Notes: generated by a model not told the origin, from the sequence alone. Shown: positions 37,963-46,215, numbered from the stretch's first letter. The stretch is 64,000 nucleotides of DNA from a virus (IMGVR_UViG_3300017989_005036:1-64000); one strand, 5' to 3'. A program made the numbers and translations.

Positions 37963-38160
37963 TCAAGCATACTTCGAATTGTATCTGCGTCCCTTTGATT
38001 CAAAGGGACGCTTCAGCAAATTCTCTGAACTACCGTTGTATTTTGGTCCTGCAAGGCGATATCCACCACTTTCTGGAACACAGATATTCACTTGCAAATT
38101 ACCGGTCCATCCATCTTTATCAACTCGAATTTCACAAATGACAGCATCTTCATCAATCAT
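37963..38160 (-). CDS. Hypothetical protein, 65 aa
   Basis: ATG 38160 overlaps the upstream stop. It is a beta-rich small domain (AVICEIRVDKDGWTGNLQVNI) with a basic tail. The end of the gene contains a 25-bp near-perfect palindrome (37987-38011, arms GCGTCCCTTTGA/TCAAAGGGACGC), which may form a hairpin in the mRNA. Function unknown. Confidence 0.5.
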   Translation of the reverse strand: MIDEDAVICEIRVDKDGWTGNLQVNICVPESGGYRLAGPKYNGSSENLLKRPFESKGRRYNSKYA

Positions 38161-38417
38161 GTTGAAACCTTTTTCTCTGTTCTGTCACGAAAAATATAAT
38201 ACCCAACAGGGACTAAAGGCCAAAGAATTAAACAAAAACAAAACATGAATATTTTTTCATCGAGTTCTCGCTTTGTCTCACCTACTCCCGAAAGGAAACA
38301 ACAATATCCTGAATATAAATAAACTGCTACAGAGGAGATATTTCCAATCAAGAAACCAAAGAAAGACCATGCCAAAAAACAGCATATAATGAAAGCGAAA
38401 ATAATAAGAATTCTCAT
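38157..38417 (-). CDS. Membrane protein, 86 aa
   Basis: Three hydrophobic helices are visible (ILIIFAFIICCFLAWSFFGF, VYLYSGYCCFLSGVG, FMFCFCLILWPLVPVGYYI), with many Cys and Phe. ATG 38417 overlaps the previous stop; the gene stop overlaps the next ATG. Function unknown; part of a chain of overlapping small genes (37963-38674). Confidence 0.6.
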   Translation of the reverse strand: MRILIIFAFIICCFLAWSFFGFLIGNISSVAVYLYSGYCCFLSGVGETKRELDEKIFMFCFCLILWPLVPVGYYIFRDRTEKKVST

Positions 38418-38674
38418 TTCAGGGTTCTGTCCTTTACATCCTCGATGATTTCCAATACCTGACCAACATGATCAGGATTCGATGGAGCGATATATCCTAT
38501 TGGGCTTATGATGTACCGACTGCCTTTGTAGTCAAATTCACGCCATCCCATGCCAATATCTGTAACGTTTTTTGATCCCGGTGGGATCAAAATTGAACGT
38601 GACAATATCAACACCAGCGCCAAAGTCGCCAAAGCAAACAAGACAGTGGCCAAAAAATCCCTGACGAATTTCAT
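38414..38674 (-). CDS. Membrane-anchored hypothetical protein, 86 aa
   Basis: AAGGAT precedes ATG 38674. There is one N-terminal hydrophobic helix (LATVLFALATLALVLIL), then a soluble part with GMGWREFDYKGSRYIISPIG and an acidic helix. It is probably exported or anchored with the soluble part in the periplasm. No family recognised. Confidence 0.55.
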   Translation of the reverse strand: MKFVRDFLATVLFALATLALVLILSRSILIPPGSKNVTDIGMGWREFDYKGSRYIISPIGYIAPSNPDHVGQVLEIIEDVKDRTLK

Positions 38675-38746
38675 GCCAAAAATCCTTTCTGTGCATTCTA
38701 CGGAAGAATTTTTGGATTGTAAAGAAAAATGCAATCCAAAAATTGG

Positions 38747-39535
38747 TTAAAGCTTCAAAGTCAGGCATTTACAAGCTCCACCTGACTTGATGTATTCACT
38801 CATCTCGAATTCATGAGGAGTGTAACCATTTTTACGCAATTTGTCGATAGTTTGAGGACATCCAGACGGAATCATCACATCTTCTTCATTGATCAATACT
38901 GCGTTACAAGCAAATCGTCTTGCTTCATATTTTGGAACTTTAATGACATTCAATTCATGTTCAGGTTCATATCGATGACCAATGCCGAAAGCATCTTCAT
39001 ACCACAAAGCATCACGATCTCTCAAAGGACAAAAACATGTATCGAGGTGATAGAAATATGGATCACAAAGCGGAGACCAAACTGGACGGGTATTTGAAAT
39101 GATTTCAAGAATTTCAATGTAGGCATGTTTTGTCGTTCTTTGACCATACCCAACATACAAATCATTTTCAATTTTAAAGCAATCACCTGCTCCCTCAAAT
39201 GGTTTTTGTATTTTGTGGACATCAAATCCATCTTCCTTAAACCACTTTTCAAACAAAGGTTCTTCTTTCTTTCGTTCCTCATGAAGAAAATTGGAAAGAA
39301 TGACCTGTTTTTCACCAAAAACAAATCCAGCATTCGCTGTAAAAACCATATCTGGGAGATGAGGCTGCGGATCGATAAGTTCAACAGATGACAAAGACGA
39401 TATTTTGTTGTAAAGATTGTCCCATTGTTTAACGGCTTTGTCATGATCAACATTGTTTTTAGAATCCATCCAAGGGTTGATTTCATAAATCACCCCAAAA
39501 TGATCAGGAGGACACATCAAAAACCGTTCATTCAT
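38747..39535 (-). CDS. DDAH/amidinotransferase-like guanidino hydrolase
   Basis: 262 aa, the size of dimethylarginine dimethylaminohydrolases. The catalytic triad positions are visible: Glu in EGAGDCF (about 113), His in FYHLDTCFCPL (about 164) and Cys in SGGACKCLTL (about 256, near the C-terminus). The entrance motif DMVFTANAGFV is typical. The family hydrolyses or transfers guanidino groups (arginine, methylarginines), giving citrulline and an amine. The substrate in a phage is unknown; it could alter arginine or polyamine metabolism. Confidence 0.9.
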   Translation of the reverse strand: MNERFLMCPPDHFGVIYEINPWMDSKNNVDHDKAVKQWDNLYNKISSLSSVELIDPQPHLPDMVFTANAGFVFGEKQVILSNFLHEERKKEEPLFEKWFKEDGFDVHKIQKPFEGAGDCFKIENDLYVGYGQRTTKHAYIEILEIISNTRPVWSPLCDPYFYHLDTCFCPLRDRDALWYEDAFGIGHRYEPEHELNVIKVPKYEARRFACNAVLINEEDVMIPSGCPQTIDKLRKNGYTPHEFEMSEYIKSGGACKCLTLKL

Positions 39536-39547
39536 ATAATCACCGTA

Positions 39548-40102
39548 TCAAGTTCTTAAACCTGCTGAATTTGCATTGATTCCTTGACCTATTGGTTCTT
39601 GTGAAATTTGTTGTTGATTTGGAGGCTGAAAAGGTGTTGGAGGACTTTGTGGATGCGGATTCTCTTGTTCAGGAGATTCAACTGCATCTTGTCCAGCATC
39701 TGGAACAGGCTCATTTATATCTGTAGTTGGAGGAGTATCTCCAGTTACAGATTGGTAAATTTCTGAACCAAAAAGTTTATTGAGCAAATGGCCAACTGTT
39801 GAATTTACCTGATGACCTTCAGGTGATTTTTGGCTAATTCTTTGCAGCCAATTGATCGTATCATTCACTTGAGATCCAAAGCCCATTTGTTGTAGATTTT
39901 GAAAAATGCTGCTGAGAGCATTTTTCGCAGCCATTGGACCTTTTGGCGAACCGCCATCTTTATTGCCGCTCTCAATTTTACTCAAAGGTAAACTGAGATT
40001 AGGATTGTGCCCAACAAGTTCCTGCATAGCACTTCGGAACATTTGTTCTAGTTTTTGTTGGGTTAATTGTTGATCTGATTCAAGCCAAGTTCGAAAATTC
40101 AT
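39548..40102 (-). CDS. Gln/Pro-rich protein with capsid-targeting-like N-terminus, 184 aa
   Basis: It starts MNFRTWLESDQQ, one of the clearest matches to the shared N-terminal W-L-E pattern. The first 120 residues are helical (EQMFRSAMQELVGHN, FQNLQQMGFGSQVNDTINWL). The remainder is disordered, rich in Pro, Gln and Asn. It is possibly a packaged internal head protein or scaffold-like protein. No enzyme motif. Confidence 0.55.
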   Translation of the reverse strand: MNFRTWLESDQQLTQQKLEQMFRSAMQELVGHNPNLSLPLSKIESGNKDGGSPKGPMAAKNALSSIFQNLQQMGFGSQVNDTINWLQRISQKSPEGHQVNSTVGHLLNKLFGSEIYQSVTGDTPPTTDINEPVPDAGQDAVESPEQENPHPQSPPTPFQPPNQQQISQEPIGQGINANSAGLRT

Positions 40103-40125
40103 AACATTCTATATAGAGCTTTGAA

Positions 40126-41010
40126 TCAGTAAAAAATCCAATCAAGAATCGCCATTCTTACTGGCACTCCATTTTTACTTTGCTGAAAGTATATGCAACG
40201 AGGATCTTCGTCAAACTTAGGATGAAGTTCTGATGTTCTTGGCATCGGGTGCATAATCAATGAATCTTCTGATAAGAGATTCATGTGTTTTTCTGACAAC
40301 TGAAATTTGGGTGGAATTTTACCATCACGTTCAGTTTGAGTCCTTGTCAGGTAAAGGATGTCAATTTTTGGCAAAATATCAAACAAGTCATCTTCAGATT
40401 GAAGTTTAATTGTTTCTGCATATCTTGAATATCGCTCCGGTAAATCATTTCCATAAAGAAAAAATCTATTATTAAAATTCCTTCTCGAAACTTCTATCAA
40501 AGAATGAACAGTTCTTCCTTTCTCCAAATCACCAACAATAGCAATATCCAAATTGGAAATTCTTCCAAATTCTTTTTCGATAGTATAAACATCTATCAAA
40601 GCTTGTGTAGGATGTTCAGCATCACCATCCCCTCCGTTAATAACACGGCAACCCCATTGATGCGTGCTTCCCCATGATTCAACATGCGAAGGTGTTCTTG
40701 TAACTAAAACATCAACATATTGAGACATTGTTTTAATTGTATCAAGAAAACTTTCGCCCTTTAAAGAAGAGTTGTGATCTGGAATTCGAACAACTTTCCC
40801 GCCCATTCTCATCATTGCAGTTTCAAAACTCACTTGAGTTCTGGTTGATGGTTCTAAAAACAAAGTTCCCATAATCCTATCTTCCATGAAGTTAATGGGG
40901 ATATTGTGACCTTTTTCTCTAAGATTCAAAATGTTATCCATGTCAGAAACTTTAGACAAAATTGATCTAAGCTGCCCGGCAATCTCACTGGACCTAAGTA
41001 AGTTTCTCAT
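40126..41010 (-). CDS. pyrB: Aspartate carbamoyltransferase, catalytic chain
   Basis: 294 aa, matching stand-alone catalytic chains. Carbamoyl phosphate motif FLEPSTRTQVSFE (about 51-63), SSLKGESFLDT (the Lys-containing loop), INGGDGDAEHPTQALID (about 125-141), LYLTRTQTERDG and HPMPRTSELHP in the aspartate domain. It makes carbamoyl aspartate in pyrimidine synthesis. With pyrE at 8724 and the carbamoyltransferase at 14014, three genes in the window use or lie downstream of carbamoyl phosphate. No regulatory chain gene is present. Confidence 0.93.
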   Translation of the reverse strand: MRNLLRSSEIAGQLRSILSKVSDMDNILNLREKGHNIPINFMEDRIMGTLFLEPSTRTQVSFETAMMRMGGKVVRIPDHNSSLKGESFLDTIKTMSQYVDVLVTRTPSHVESWGSTHQWGCRVINGGDGDAEHPTQALIDVYTIEKEFGRISNLDIAIVGDLEKGRTVHSLIEVSRRNFNNRFFLYGNDLPERYSRYAETIKLQSEDDLFDILPKIDILYLTRTQTERDGKIPPKFQLSEKHMNLLSEDSLIMHPMPRTSELHPKFDEDPRCIYFQQSKNGVPVRMAILDWIFY

Positions 41011-41024
41011 TTTTTCAGCCTTCC

Positions 41025-41834
41025 ATGGTAAATAAAGAAATGAATGATCTGAATTTCAAAACATGGTTTGAAGCAACTGACATTTTTGGTTTTGATCCCG
41101 AAATACGGGATGAAGCTATAAGTGACAATATGCTTGCACGTCCAATTTCACAGTTTAACATTGAGCTGATGATGGAGTTTCTCAACAACAAACGAGTTGG
41201 ACTTCATACAGCTAATTGTCCTTTTGTGAATGAAATTCAATGGGGGACTGAACCGGGTTCAGCAATCAAACTGGAAGTTGATACAGGATACAGTTTTCAT
41301 CTTAAGAAATTAGTCGTGGATCTCCAAGGTCAAAAAAGATGGATCACGAAAAAACTGTTTCAGTTAAATCGACACGGCTATGGTGGACATGAAGACTCTG
41401 TCGCAAGTGAAGTTCATGAGCACATTCAAAAAGCAATGGAGTCTCCTATGGAATCTCCTGTCGAAGAATATGGAGATGGAGAGCTGCAAAAATTAGTGGT
41501 TCATTTGGCTGGTAGAATTCGCAGGGTTGCCAAAGAAGTATTCTTGTACCAAGGCGTGAAAAAAGTAGATGAAAACAATTACCTGATTATGTTTGAGTGC
41601 CGTGGTGGTGGAGTTGAAGCTCCAGATCAAAGAAGGGTAGAGAAAAACTTAACTCAAGTCACTTACGACAAAGAAGGCGGCACAATACGAATTCAAAACT
41701 ACAATGTTGAAAGCCCGGTAGGGGGGCCTCATGAATGGGCTATTTCGCCGCAAGACATTGATTTGTATTTTCTCCCAACACAGCCAAGAGATGAAATTGC
41801 AGAAGTTGTTGGTGTTCATTTCAAGTATTATTGA
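41025..41834 (+). CDS. Hypothetical protein with capsid-targeting-like N-terminus, 269 aa
   Basis: It starts at ATG 41025 or ATG 41040. Near the start, LNFKTWFEATD matches the shared N-terminal motif. The body has a beta-rich first part (GTEPGSAIKLEVDTGYSFHL) and an acidic linker, then a second beta-rich part (KKVDENNYLIMFECRGGGV) and a conserved-looking end (AEVVGVHFKYY). Function unknown; possibly virion-associated. It diverges from pyrB over a 14-base gap. Confidence 0.55.
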   Translation: MVNKEMNDLNFKTWFEATDIFGFDPEIRDEAISDNMLARPISQFNIELMMEFLNNKRVGLHTANCPFVNEIQWGTEPGSAIKLEVDTGYSFHLKKLVVDLQGQKRWITKKLFQLNRHGYGGHEDSVASEVHEHIQKAMESPMESPVEEYGDGELQKLVVHLAGRIRRVAKEVFLYQGVKKVDENNYLIMFECRGGGVEAPDQRRVEKNLTQVTYDKEGGTIRIQNYNVESPVGGPHEWAISPQDIDLYFLPTQPRDEIAEVVGVHFKYY

Positions 41835-41970
41835 TTCTGTTTGAAAAACGACCATACCATGCGTATGTCATATTTTCCATTCTTTCCTGAATCAGGTCTT
41901 GTGCCCAATCAAACCACGTGTCTGCGAGTAGAATGCCTGCTATGATAAATATAATGGTAAGTAACTTCAT
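41821..41970 (-). CDS. Small membrane peptide, 49 aa
   Basis: GGAGAATTACC precedes ATG 41970. One N-terminal hydrophobic helix (LLTIIFIIAGILLADTW) is followed by a short amphipathic part. Its 3' end overlaps the convergent gene by 14 bases. Function unknown. Confidence 0.5.
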   Translation of the reverse strand: MKLLTIIFIIAGILLADTWFDWAQDLIQERMENMTYAWYGRFSNRINNT

Positions 41971-42021
41971 GGTAATTCTCCAGTAATTCAATTTCATTAT
42001 CGAAACCAGAGACATTAAACT

Positions 42022-42507
42022 TTAGAAGCCTTCTATTGCCCATTCTATTTTTCCTTCTAAATCCATTTCATATGGATTATCCCTTAACTCGATAGCCAAA
42101 AAGATATCATCTGGATGATTCCAGTGTCCAGCAGGATGACCTGTGTCAATGCAATCTTCACAAGTAATGTATAATCTTCTTTCGCCTCGATATTCTCTTC
42201 GAAAACTATAGTTTCGACAAACAGGACATTCTATGTTCGGAATAGGGTTTTCTGAATGGTAATTGTTGATTCCCCAACGCCATAGATTGGGAGTAGTACA
42301 ATAATCACGAAAAACAGGTGGCATCCATTCATTTATACGTTTTTGTTCGATTCTAAAATTCACCCATCCACCGTTTAATGTCATTTGATGATATTGAATT
42401 GAACTGTTTAAAGGAGAACACAATAAGTTCATTAACCCTTCAACAGTTTGGGCCATGCGTTCAGGTGTAGTTTGAAAAACTTCTTCTCCAACAGGATAAA
42501 CAACCAT
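42022..42507 (-). CDS. Zinc-ribbon protein with EWAIEGF C-terminus, 161 aa
   Basis: ATG 42507 overlaps the preceding stop (TGATG). CPVC (about 93-96) and CEDC (about 115-118) form a zinc ribbon in the middle. The N-terminal half contains QTVEGLMNLLCSP and a Trp-rich stretch. The last residues IEWAIEGF match the C-terminal motif found in five other small proteins of the window. Function unknown. Confidence 0.6.
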   Translation of the reverse strand: MVVYPVGEEVFQTTPERMAQTVEGLMNLLCSPLNSSIQYHQMTLNGGWVNFRIEQKRINEWMPPVFRDYCTTPNLWRWGINNYHSENPIPNIECPVCRNYSFRREYRGERRLYITCEDCIDTGHPAGHWNHPDDIFLAIELRDNPYEMDLEGKIEWAIEGF

Positions 42508-42863
42508 CAGAACCCCTCAGTGGCCCAATCAACTATTTTCAAAGCTCGTGCCCATAATGGTTTTCTCGTAAAAAACACACATTCAGAGTCATCAAAGCAT
42601 ACAACTTTGAAATGCACCTCTGTTGGCAACCAATCATTATATTCAACACGCCTGACAACATTTTCGGCAGAATAGAAAAGCCATTCCAGCCCATCTTCTA
42701 AAAGACATCGCTTTCCTTCGTCTTCTCCTGCTCTAAGAAGAACTTCTCTATTTATAACCAAAGGAGTCAATTGAAAACCTGTTTTCCAGCTTTGTTTGTT
42801 GTTGAAGGTTATTCCAGAGATCCAAAAAACATCGAAATATTTGATATTCTTTGCCATCTTCAT
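42507..42863 (-). CDS. Hypothetical protein with DWATEGF C-terminus, up to 118 aa
   Basis: The frame is open from ATG 42863, but its first about 35 codons overlap another open frame (42748-42999), so the true start or a frameshift is uncertain. The C-terminal two thirds (LEDGLEWLFYSAENVVRR, FDDSECVFFTRKPLWARAL) look coding. It ends IVDWATEGF, paralleling the end of the next gene. Both may belong to one family. Confidence 0.55.
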   Translation of the reverse strand: MKMAKNIKYFDVFWISGITFNNKQSWKTGFQLTPLVINREVLLRAGEDEGKRCLLEDGLEWLFYSAENVVRRVEYNDWLPTEVHFKVVCFDDSECVFFTRKPLWARALKIVDWATEGF

Positions 42864-42999
42864 CAGTTGTTAAAAAGTAAACATATCTTCCATCGTCACT
42901 TAAACAATAAAGAACTGTTGTTGAGTTTGTAAGAAAGTGATCTAAAAGATCATATGATGTAATAACAATACTTCGTTGTCTTTTAACAACCGTCTTCAA
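42748..42999 (-). CDS. Overlapping hypothetical frame, about 83 aa
   Basis: This frame links the 42983 gene with the 42507 gene and contains a convincing beta-rich stretch (VLYCLSDDGRYVYFLTTDE DGKEYQIF in two parts). No good start codon is visible (TTG 42999 is a candidate). It overlaps the 42507 gene by 116 bases. A run of six A (plus strand 42824-42829) lies in the overlap, so the two frames could be one gene joined by frameshifting or split by a sequencing error. Confidence 0.35.
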   Translation of the reverse strand: MKTVVKRQRSIVITSYDLLDHFLTNSTTVLYCLSDDGRYVYFLTTDEDGKEYQIFRCFLDLWNNLQQQTKLENRFSIDSFGYK

Positions 43000-43687
43000 A
43001 TTCGCAGCCAAATTCGTATTCAAAAAAACGTACTGTGTCATCTGTGACATCTTTCTTGTACAAAGTAGGATCAAATTCACATTCTTTAGACAAGCGTTCT
43101 ATGTATGGTTTCACAAAAGGTGAAAGCATGACATAAATCATTGAAATTTTACCCTGCATGATCCAGAGTTTGAAATAACCATTGTCTATGAATTCTGCAA
43201 TTTTGCTTTCTGTGGGTTGTCCTTCACACCTTTCATAAACAAATTTTTTCGTCCTTAAAAGTTCACGATTAAGTTTAGTGTCAATCACTGGAGGAGGTTC
43301 TTTGTGATTGACTTGAGCCATCTTTTTATCGTAAAGTCTCTTCCAGATTTTCCAACGAATCCATGCTTTGTCACCACACAAAGTGTTGATTTCCATGTAA
43401 CCTTTGTATGCCTTTAAAACAGTCAGGTTTGCTGTAATATACAGCGGCATTTCTTCTGCTGTGAGCAGACCTCTGGTTTCTCGTCGAAGTTTCCAGCAGT
43501 AGCGGAAAAGATGAGAGGTTCTTGGATCTCTTTTCTTTGGAAGCTTGTTCCTTCTTCGCCATTCTGCGGTCTTTAGGTTATTTGGAGTGTGTTTTTCGAC
43601 TTCTTTCTCCCAAAGAAGGGCAATTTTGTACGTCTCCGCTTCAGGAGTCGTCATGTTCCATTGGAAGATTGGGTCGTATTGAGACAA
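42983..43687 (-). CDS. Hypothetical protein, 234 aa
   Basis: TTG 43687 is supported by AAAGGAGTAAATT; an ATG 11 codons later is an alternative. The protein is basic and Trp/Tyr-rich, with helices such as RYCWKLRRETRGLLTAEEM and WIRWKIWKRLYDKKM. It ends with ECEFDPTLYKKD and an acidic tail with DGC. No family recognised. It starts the minus-strand run 41821-43687. Confidence 0.6.
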   Translation of the reverse strand: MSQYDPIFQWNMTTPEAETYKIALLWEKEVEKHTPNNLKTAEWRRRNKLPKKRDPRTSHLFRYCWKLRRETRGLLTAEEMPLYITANLTVLKAYKGYMEINTLCGDKAWIRWKIWKRLYDKKMAQVNHKEPPPVIDTKLNRELLRTKKFVYERCEGQPTESKIAEFIDNGYFKLWIMQGKISMIYVMLSPFVKPYIERLSKECEFDPTLYKKDVTDDTVRFFEYEFGCEFEDGC

Positions 43688-43800
43688 AATTTACTCCTTT
43701 GGCGGCAATCATAGCAACGAAAAAGATAGGATGCAACAGAATTATCTATCGATATTAGTGTTGCAGAACTTAACTGATTTTACTATGATGTTCGTTGAAT

Positions 43801-44200
43801 TACTGTGAAGTTACGTTACTCCGATGAGAAGGCTTTGATAGTCGCTGGACTTGGAGAGAAAACCATAGGGAGGCGGGTGGTTCTTACCGTGCAACAGCAG
43901 ACTTTACAAGAGTCTAAGGCTTACTCCCTGTACCGAGGTAATCCTTATGAGACGCCCTCAGTAGCGTTGTCTAACTTAGAACTTTAAGTTGGGTTAGAGG
44001 GCACCTTTAGACGAACTCATAAGGTTAGCAGGGCAAACAACTATCTTCGAAAACTCGCCATTGTTGTGAGCAAGGTGCGGTACGCCATGAAATTATCATG
44101 AGTGAACCGTTTGGGATCGAGGTACGCACTGTACCTTCTCTATTTGTCCCCGGAAACAAGGAACTTATATTAGTTCTTTATTTTCTTTTACTTTGTTCAT
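43801..44200 (+). ncRNA. Large structured non-coding RNA candidate, about 400 nt
   Basis: The about 550 bases between two divergent genes are more GC-rich than their surroundings and packed with complementary segments. These include CCTTATGAG/CTCATAAGG (about 43943-43951 with 44026-44034), enclosing GCCCTC/GAGGGC, TCTAAC/GTTAGA and AACTT/AAGTT. Upstream, AACCA/TGGTT, AGACT/AGTCT and TAGGGAG/CTCCCTG partly interlock like a pseudoknot. Downstream are CATGA/TCATG and GGTAC/GTACC. A weak terminator-like hairpin with T-runs follows (about 44157-44195). It is not RNase P, SRP, tmRNA or a tRNA by eye. A 60-codon open frame inside it is judged accidental. Confidence 0.55.
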
Positions 44201-44341
44201 TAACAACGCTACTTGGTATGCGCAGAGAAAACTTAAGTAGCTGAATTGACTTTGAAAAACTCCTCTTCCAAGATCTTTTCGATCTTGTTATCTTGTTGCT
44301 TCAATCGAAGGAGGGTTTTGGGATATTGGTGGAATTTTTTG

Positions 44342-45658
44342 ATGAGCAAACTCTATGAAGCAGCATGGCACTTGGGAGACTTGCTGGAAAATTCCACCAG
44401 AGCTTATCTGCGGGTGGAACCTGAATTTTTGGATTATTCCATTCATAAACCCGGCAAGATCATCATTGAAGGCAAGGGCCGAGTTGAAATCGAATTGAAT
44501 CGCAATAATGTTGCTCAGGTTGCTGGCATGTTGGAAGCGACGATTTTTGACAAAGAACAGCTTCCGGTTTTGTTGTGTTACAACATCAAACCACTTTTTA
44601 GTTATTTTCGTTTTTATCTCCAAAGAGAGATTATCCCGTCCACGGCTATCGTAGACCTCAATGTCATCGAAAGCTTCCTGAACCTTAATAAAAAACGGCC
44701 AGAAAATTTAGTAGAAGCGATAAATAGATCAGAGGTGGCATCCAAATACAAAAGTTGGATCAATGTGTACAAACAAGTTCATCTCCCCTTCATTTTACGG
44801 GTCATGCCGTCCATTGAAACGAACCCGTTGCTCGATACGGCAGACAAAACACCAAGATACCCATACTATGAAATTGAAGGGCAAGTCAGTGGTCGTTTGA
44901 ATTGTCTCAAGAAATTCAACAAAGGTTATTTGCCACACAATCTAAGTCTTGAACAAAAACAAAAATTGAAACCCAGAGGAGATGCGAGAATATTTTTCTC
45001 AGCAGACTACCGTCACTGTGAGGTTACAGTTCTTCAATGGTTGTCTAAGGACGAAGTCCTGAAAGGAATCATAGAATCAGGTGAAGATTTACACTCTGAA
45101 ATTTTTCGGATCATTTTAGGGGAAAAATGCGATACTCCTAAGAAAAGAAAAATATCCAAGAGAATGTTTCTTCCAGTCATGTATGGATTGGGAGGAAAAG
45201 GTTTGTCCAAGATGCTGGAAGTCTCAGAAGAAGTGGGATTCGAGATAGTAGACAGAATACATCGAAAATTTGTTACTGCATCAAGGTGGATGCAGGCCCA
45301 ACAGGATAAAGCCAAAGAAAAAGGCATGACCATTGACTGTTTGGGAAGACCCCGTAAGTATGCGGAAAATGAATGGTACAAAGCACGCAACCATGCAGTC
45401 CAAGGTCCAGCCGCCTCAGTTTGTGCTGAGAAAGCAATTCAACTACATAATGATCTTATCCCTACTGGGGGTAGAATTTGTTATACAGTTCATGATGGAT
45501 ATGCTTTAACATGTCCTGTTCAAGAAGCAAAAACAATGCCTGAGATCATTTGTGGGGCTTTGGAGTCCGAGTCTAAATTATGTCCGGGCTTGAACATGGG
45601 AGTGGAAATATGTTATGGTAAGAGCCTTGACCAAATGAAGGTCTTGAAGGGAGGGTAA
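44342..45658 (+). CDS. Family A DNA polymerase (palm/fingers region), about 438 aa
   Basis: Motif A is FFSADYRHCEVTVLQ (catalytic Asp about residue 221), motif B KRMFLPVMYGLGGKGLS and motif C CYTVHDGYALT (catalytic Asp; the usual Glu after it is Gly). GRLNCLKKFNKGYLPHN precedes motif A as in PolI. The N-terminal about 180 residues are degenerate; VDLNVIESFLNL may be a remnant of the 3'-5' exonuclease, and no 5' nuclease domain exists. ATG 44342 is chosen; longer reading extends into the structured-RNA region. Its stop overlaps the next gene (TAATG). Confidence 0.88.
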   Translation: MSKLYEAAWHLGDLLENSTRAYLRVEPEFLDYSIHKPGKIIIEGKGRVEIELNRNNVAQVAGMLEATIFDKEQLPVLLCYNIKPLFSYFRFYLQREIIPSTAIVDLNVIESFLNLNKKRPENLVEAINRSEVASKYKSWINVYKQVHLPFILRVMPSIETNPLLDTADKTPRYPYYEIEGQVSGRLNCLKKFNKGYLPHNLSLEQKQKLKPRGDARIFFSADYRHCEVTVLQWLSKDEVLKGIIESGEDLHSEIFRIILGEKCDTPKKRKISKRMFLPVMYGLGGKGLSKMLEVSEEVGFEIVDRIHRKFVTASRWMQAQQDKAKEKGMTIDCLGRPRKYAENEWYKARNHAVQGPAASVCAEKAIQLHNDLIPTGGRICYTVHDGYALTCPVQEAKTMPEIICGALESESKLCPGLNMGVEICYGKSLDQMKVLKGG

Positions 45659-46215
45659 TGAAATCGATACAAAAATCGTTTCCAGTAACAGAGGAAGAGT
45701 ACGAACTGTTACATAAAAAGTTTGGTAAATATTGTTACTACATTGCTTGGCAACTGAAGAGAAATAATACCAAGAATAATTCTACGGATGACTTTGACGA
45801 CATAACGCAGCAACTTCAAATTGCGTTGATCAGAGCAGCTTCATACTACAAGCGGCAGTGTTACATAGAAGCCAGCCTTGAAAGCTTAAAACCAAGAATC
45901 AAAGATGAGTTCAACAAAAAGATTCTTCAATCACTTGAGAAACTTTGGAACAATCGAACTCGTCATGGAGCAAACCGGCAGAAATTTGGTGAGTTTCAGG
46001 AAATGATTTTGGATGGTCTTCTTAAGAAGTACGTTCCTAAAAAGTTTCGACCTGATAAAGAAGCTCAGTTGGTAATGGACTCTAAGTTTGCGACCTATTG
46101 CAAGCAGATTGCTTGGAATGAGCAGCGGTCGATGGGCAAGAAAATTACCAGAGAGAAATCTTGGAGAACTGGTCTCGTTTCGTTATCAGAATTTGACTAT
46201 TTAGGGTCTCATTAA
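45658..46215 (+). CDS. Sigma factor-like protein, 185 aa
   Basis: Two segments recall sigma-70 region 2: DDITQQLQIALIRAASYYKR (like the region 2.1/2.2 core-binding helix) and FATYCKQIAWNEQRSMGKK (like region 2.3/2.4). T4 gp55 is a similarly small late sigma factor. No region 4 is visible. ATG 45658 overlaps the polymerase stop. If correct, it would direct host RNA polymerase to phage promoters. A terminator follows. The call is from pattern only. Confidence 0.5.
   Translation: MKSIQKSFPVTEEEYELLHKKFGKYCYYIAWQLKRNNTKNNSTDDFDDITQQLQIALIRAASYYKRQCYIEASLESLKPRIKDEFNKKILQSLEKLWNNRTRHGANRQKFGEFQEMILDGLLKKYVPKKFRPDKEAQLVMDSKFATYCKQIAWNEQRSMGKKITREKSWRTGLVSLSEFDYLGSH

Noticed and set aside
43805-43987. 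60-codon open frame inside the structured RNA region
   Set aside because: It starts with GTG without a ribosome site and coincides with dense complementary stems; its GC-rich composition follows the RNA structure rather than codon usage of the neighbours.
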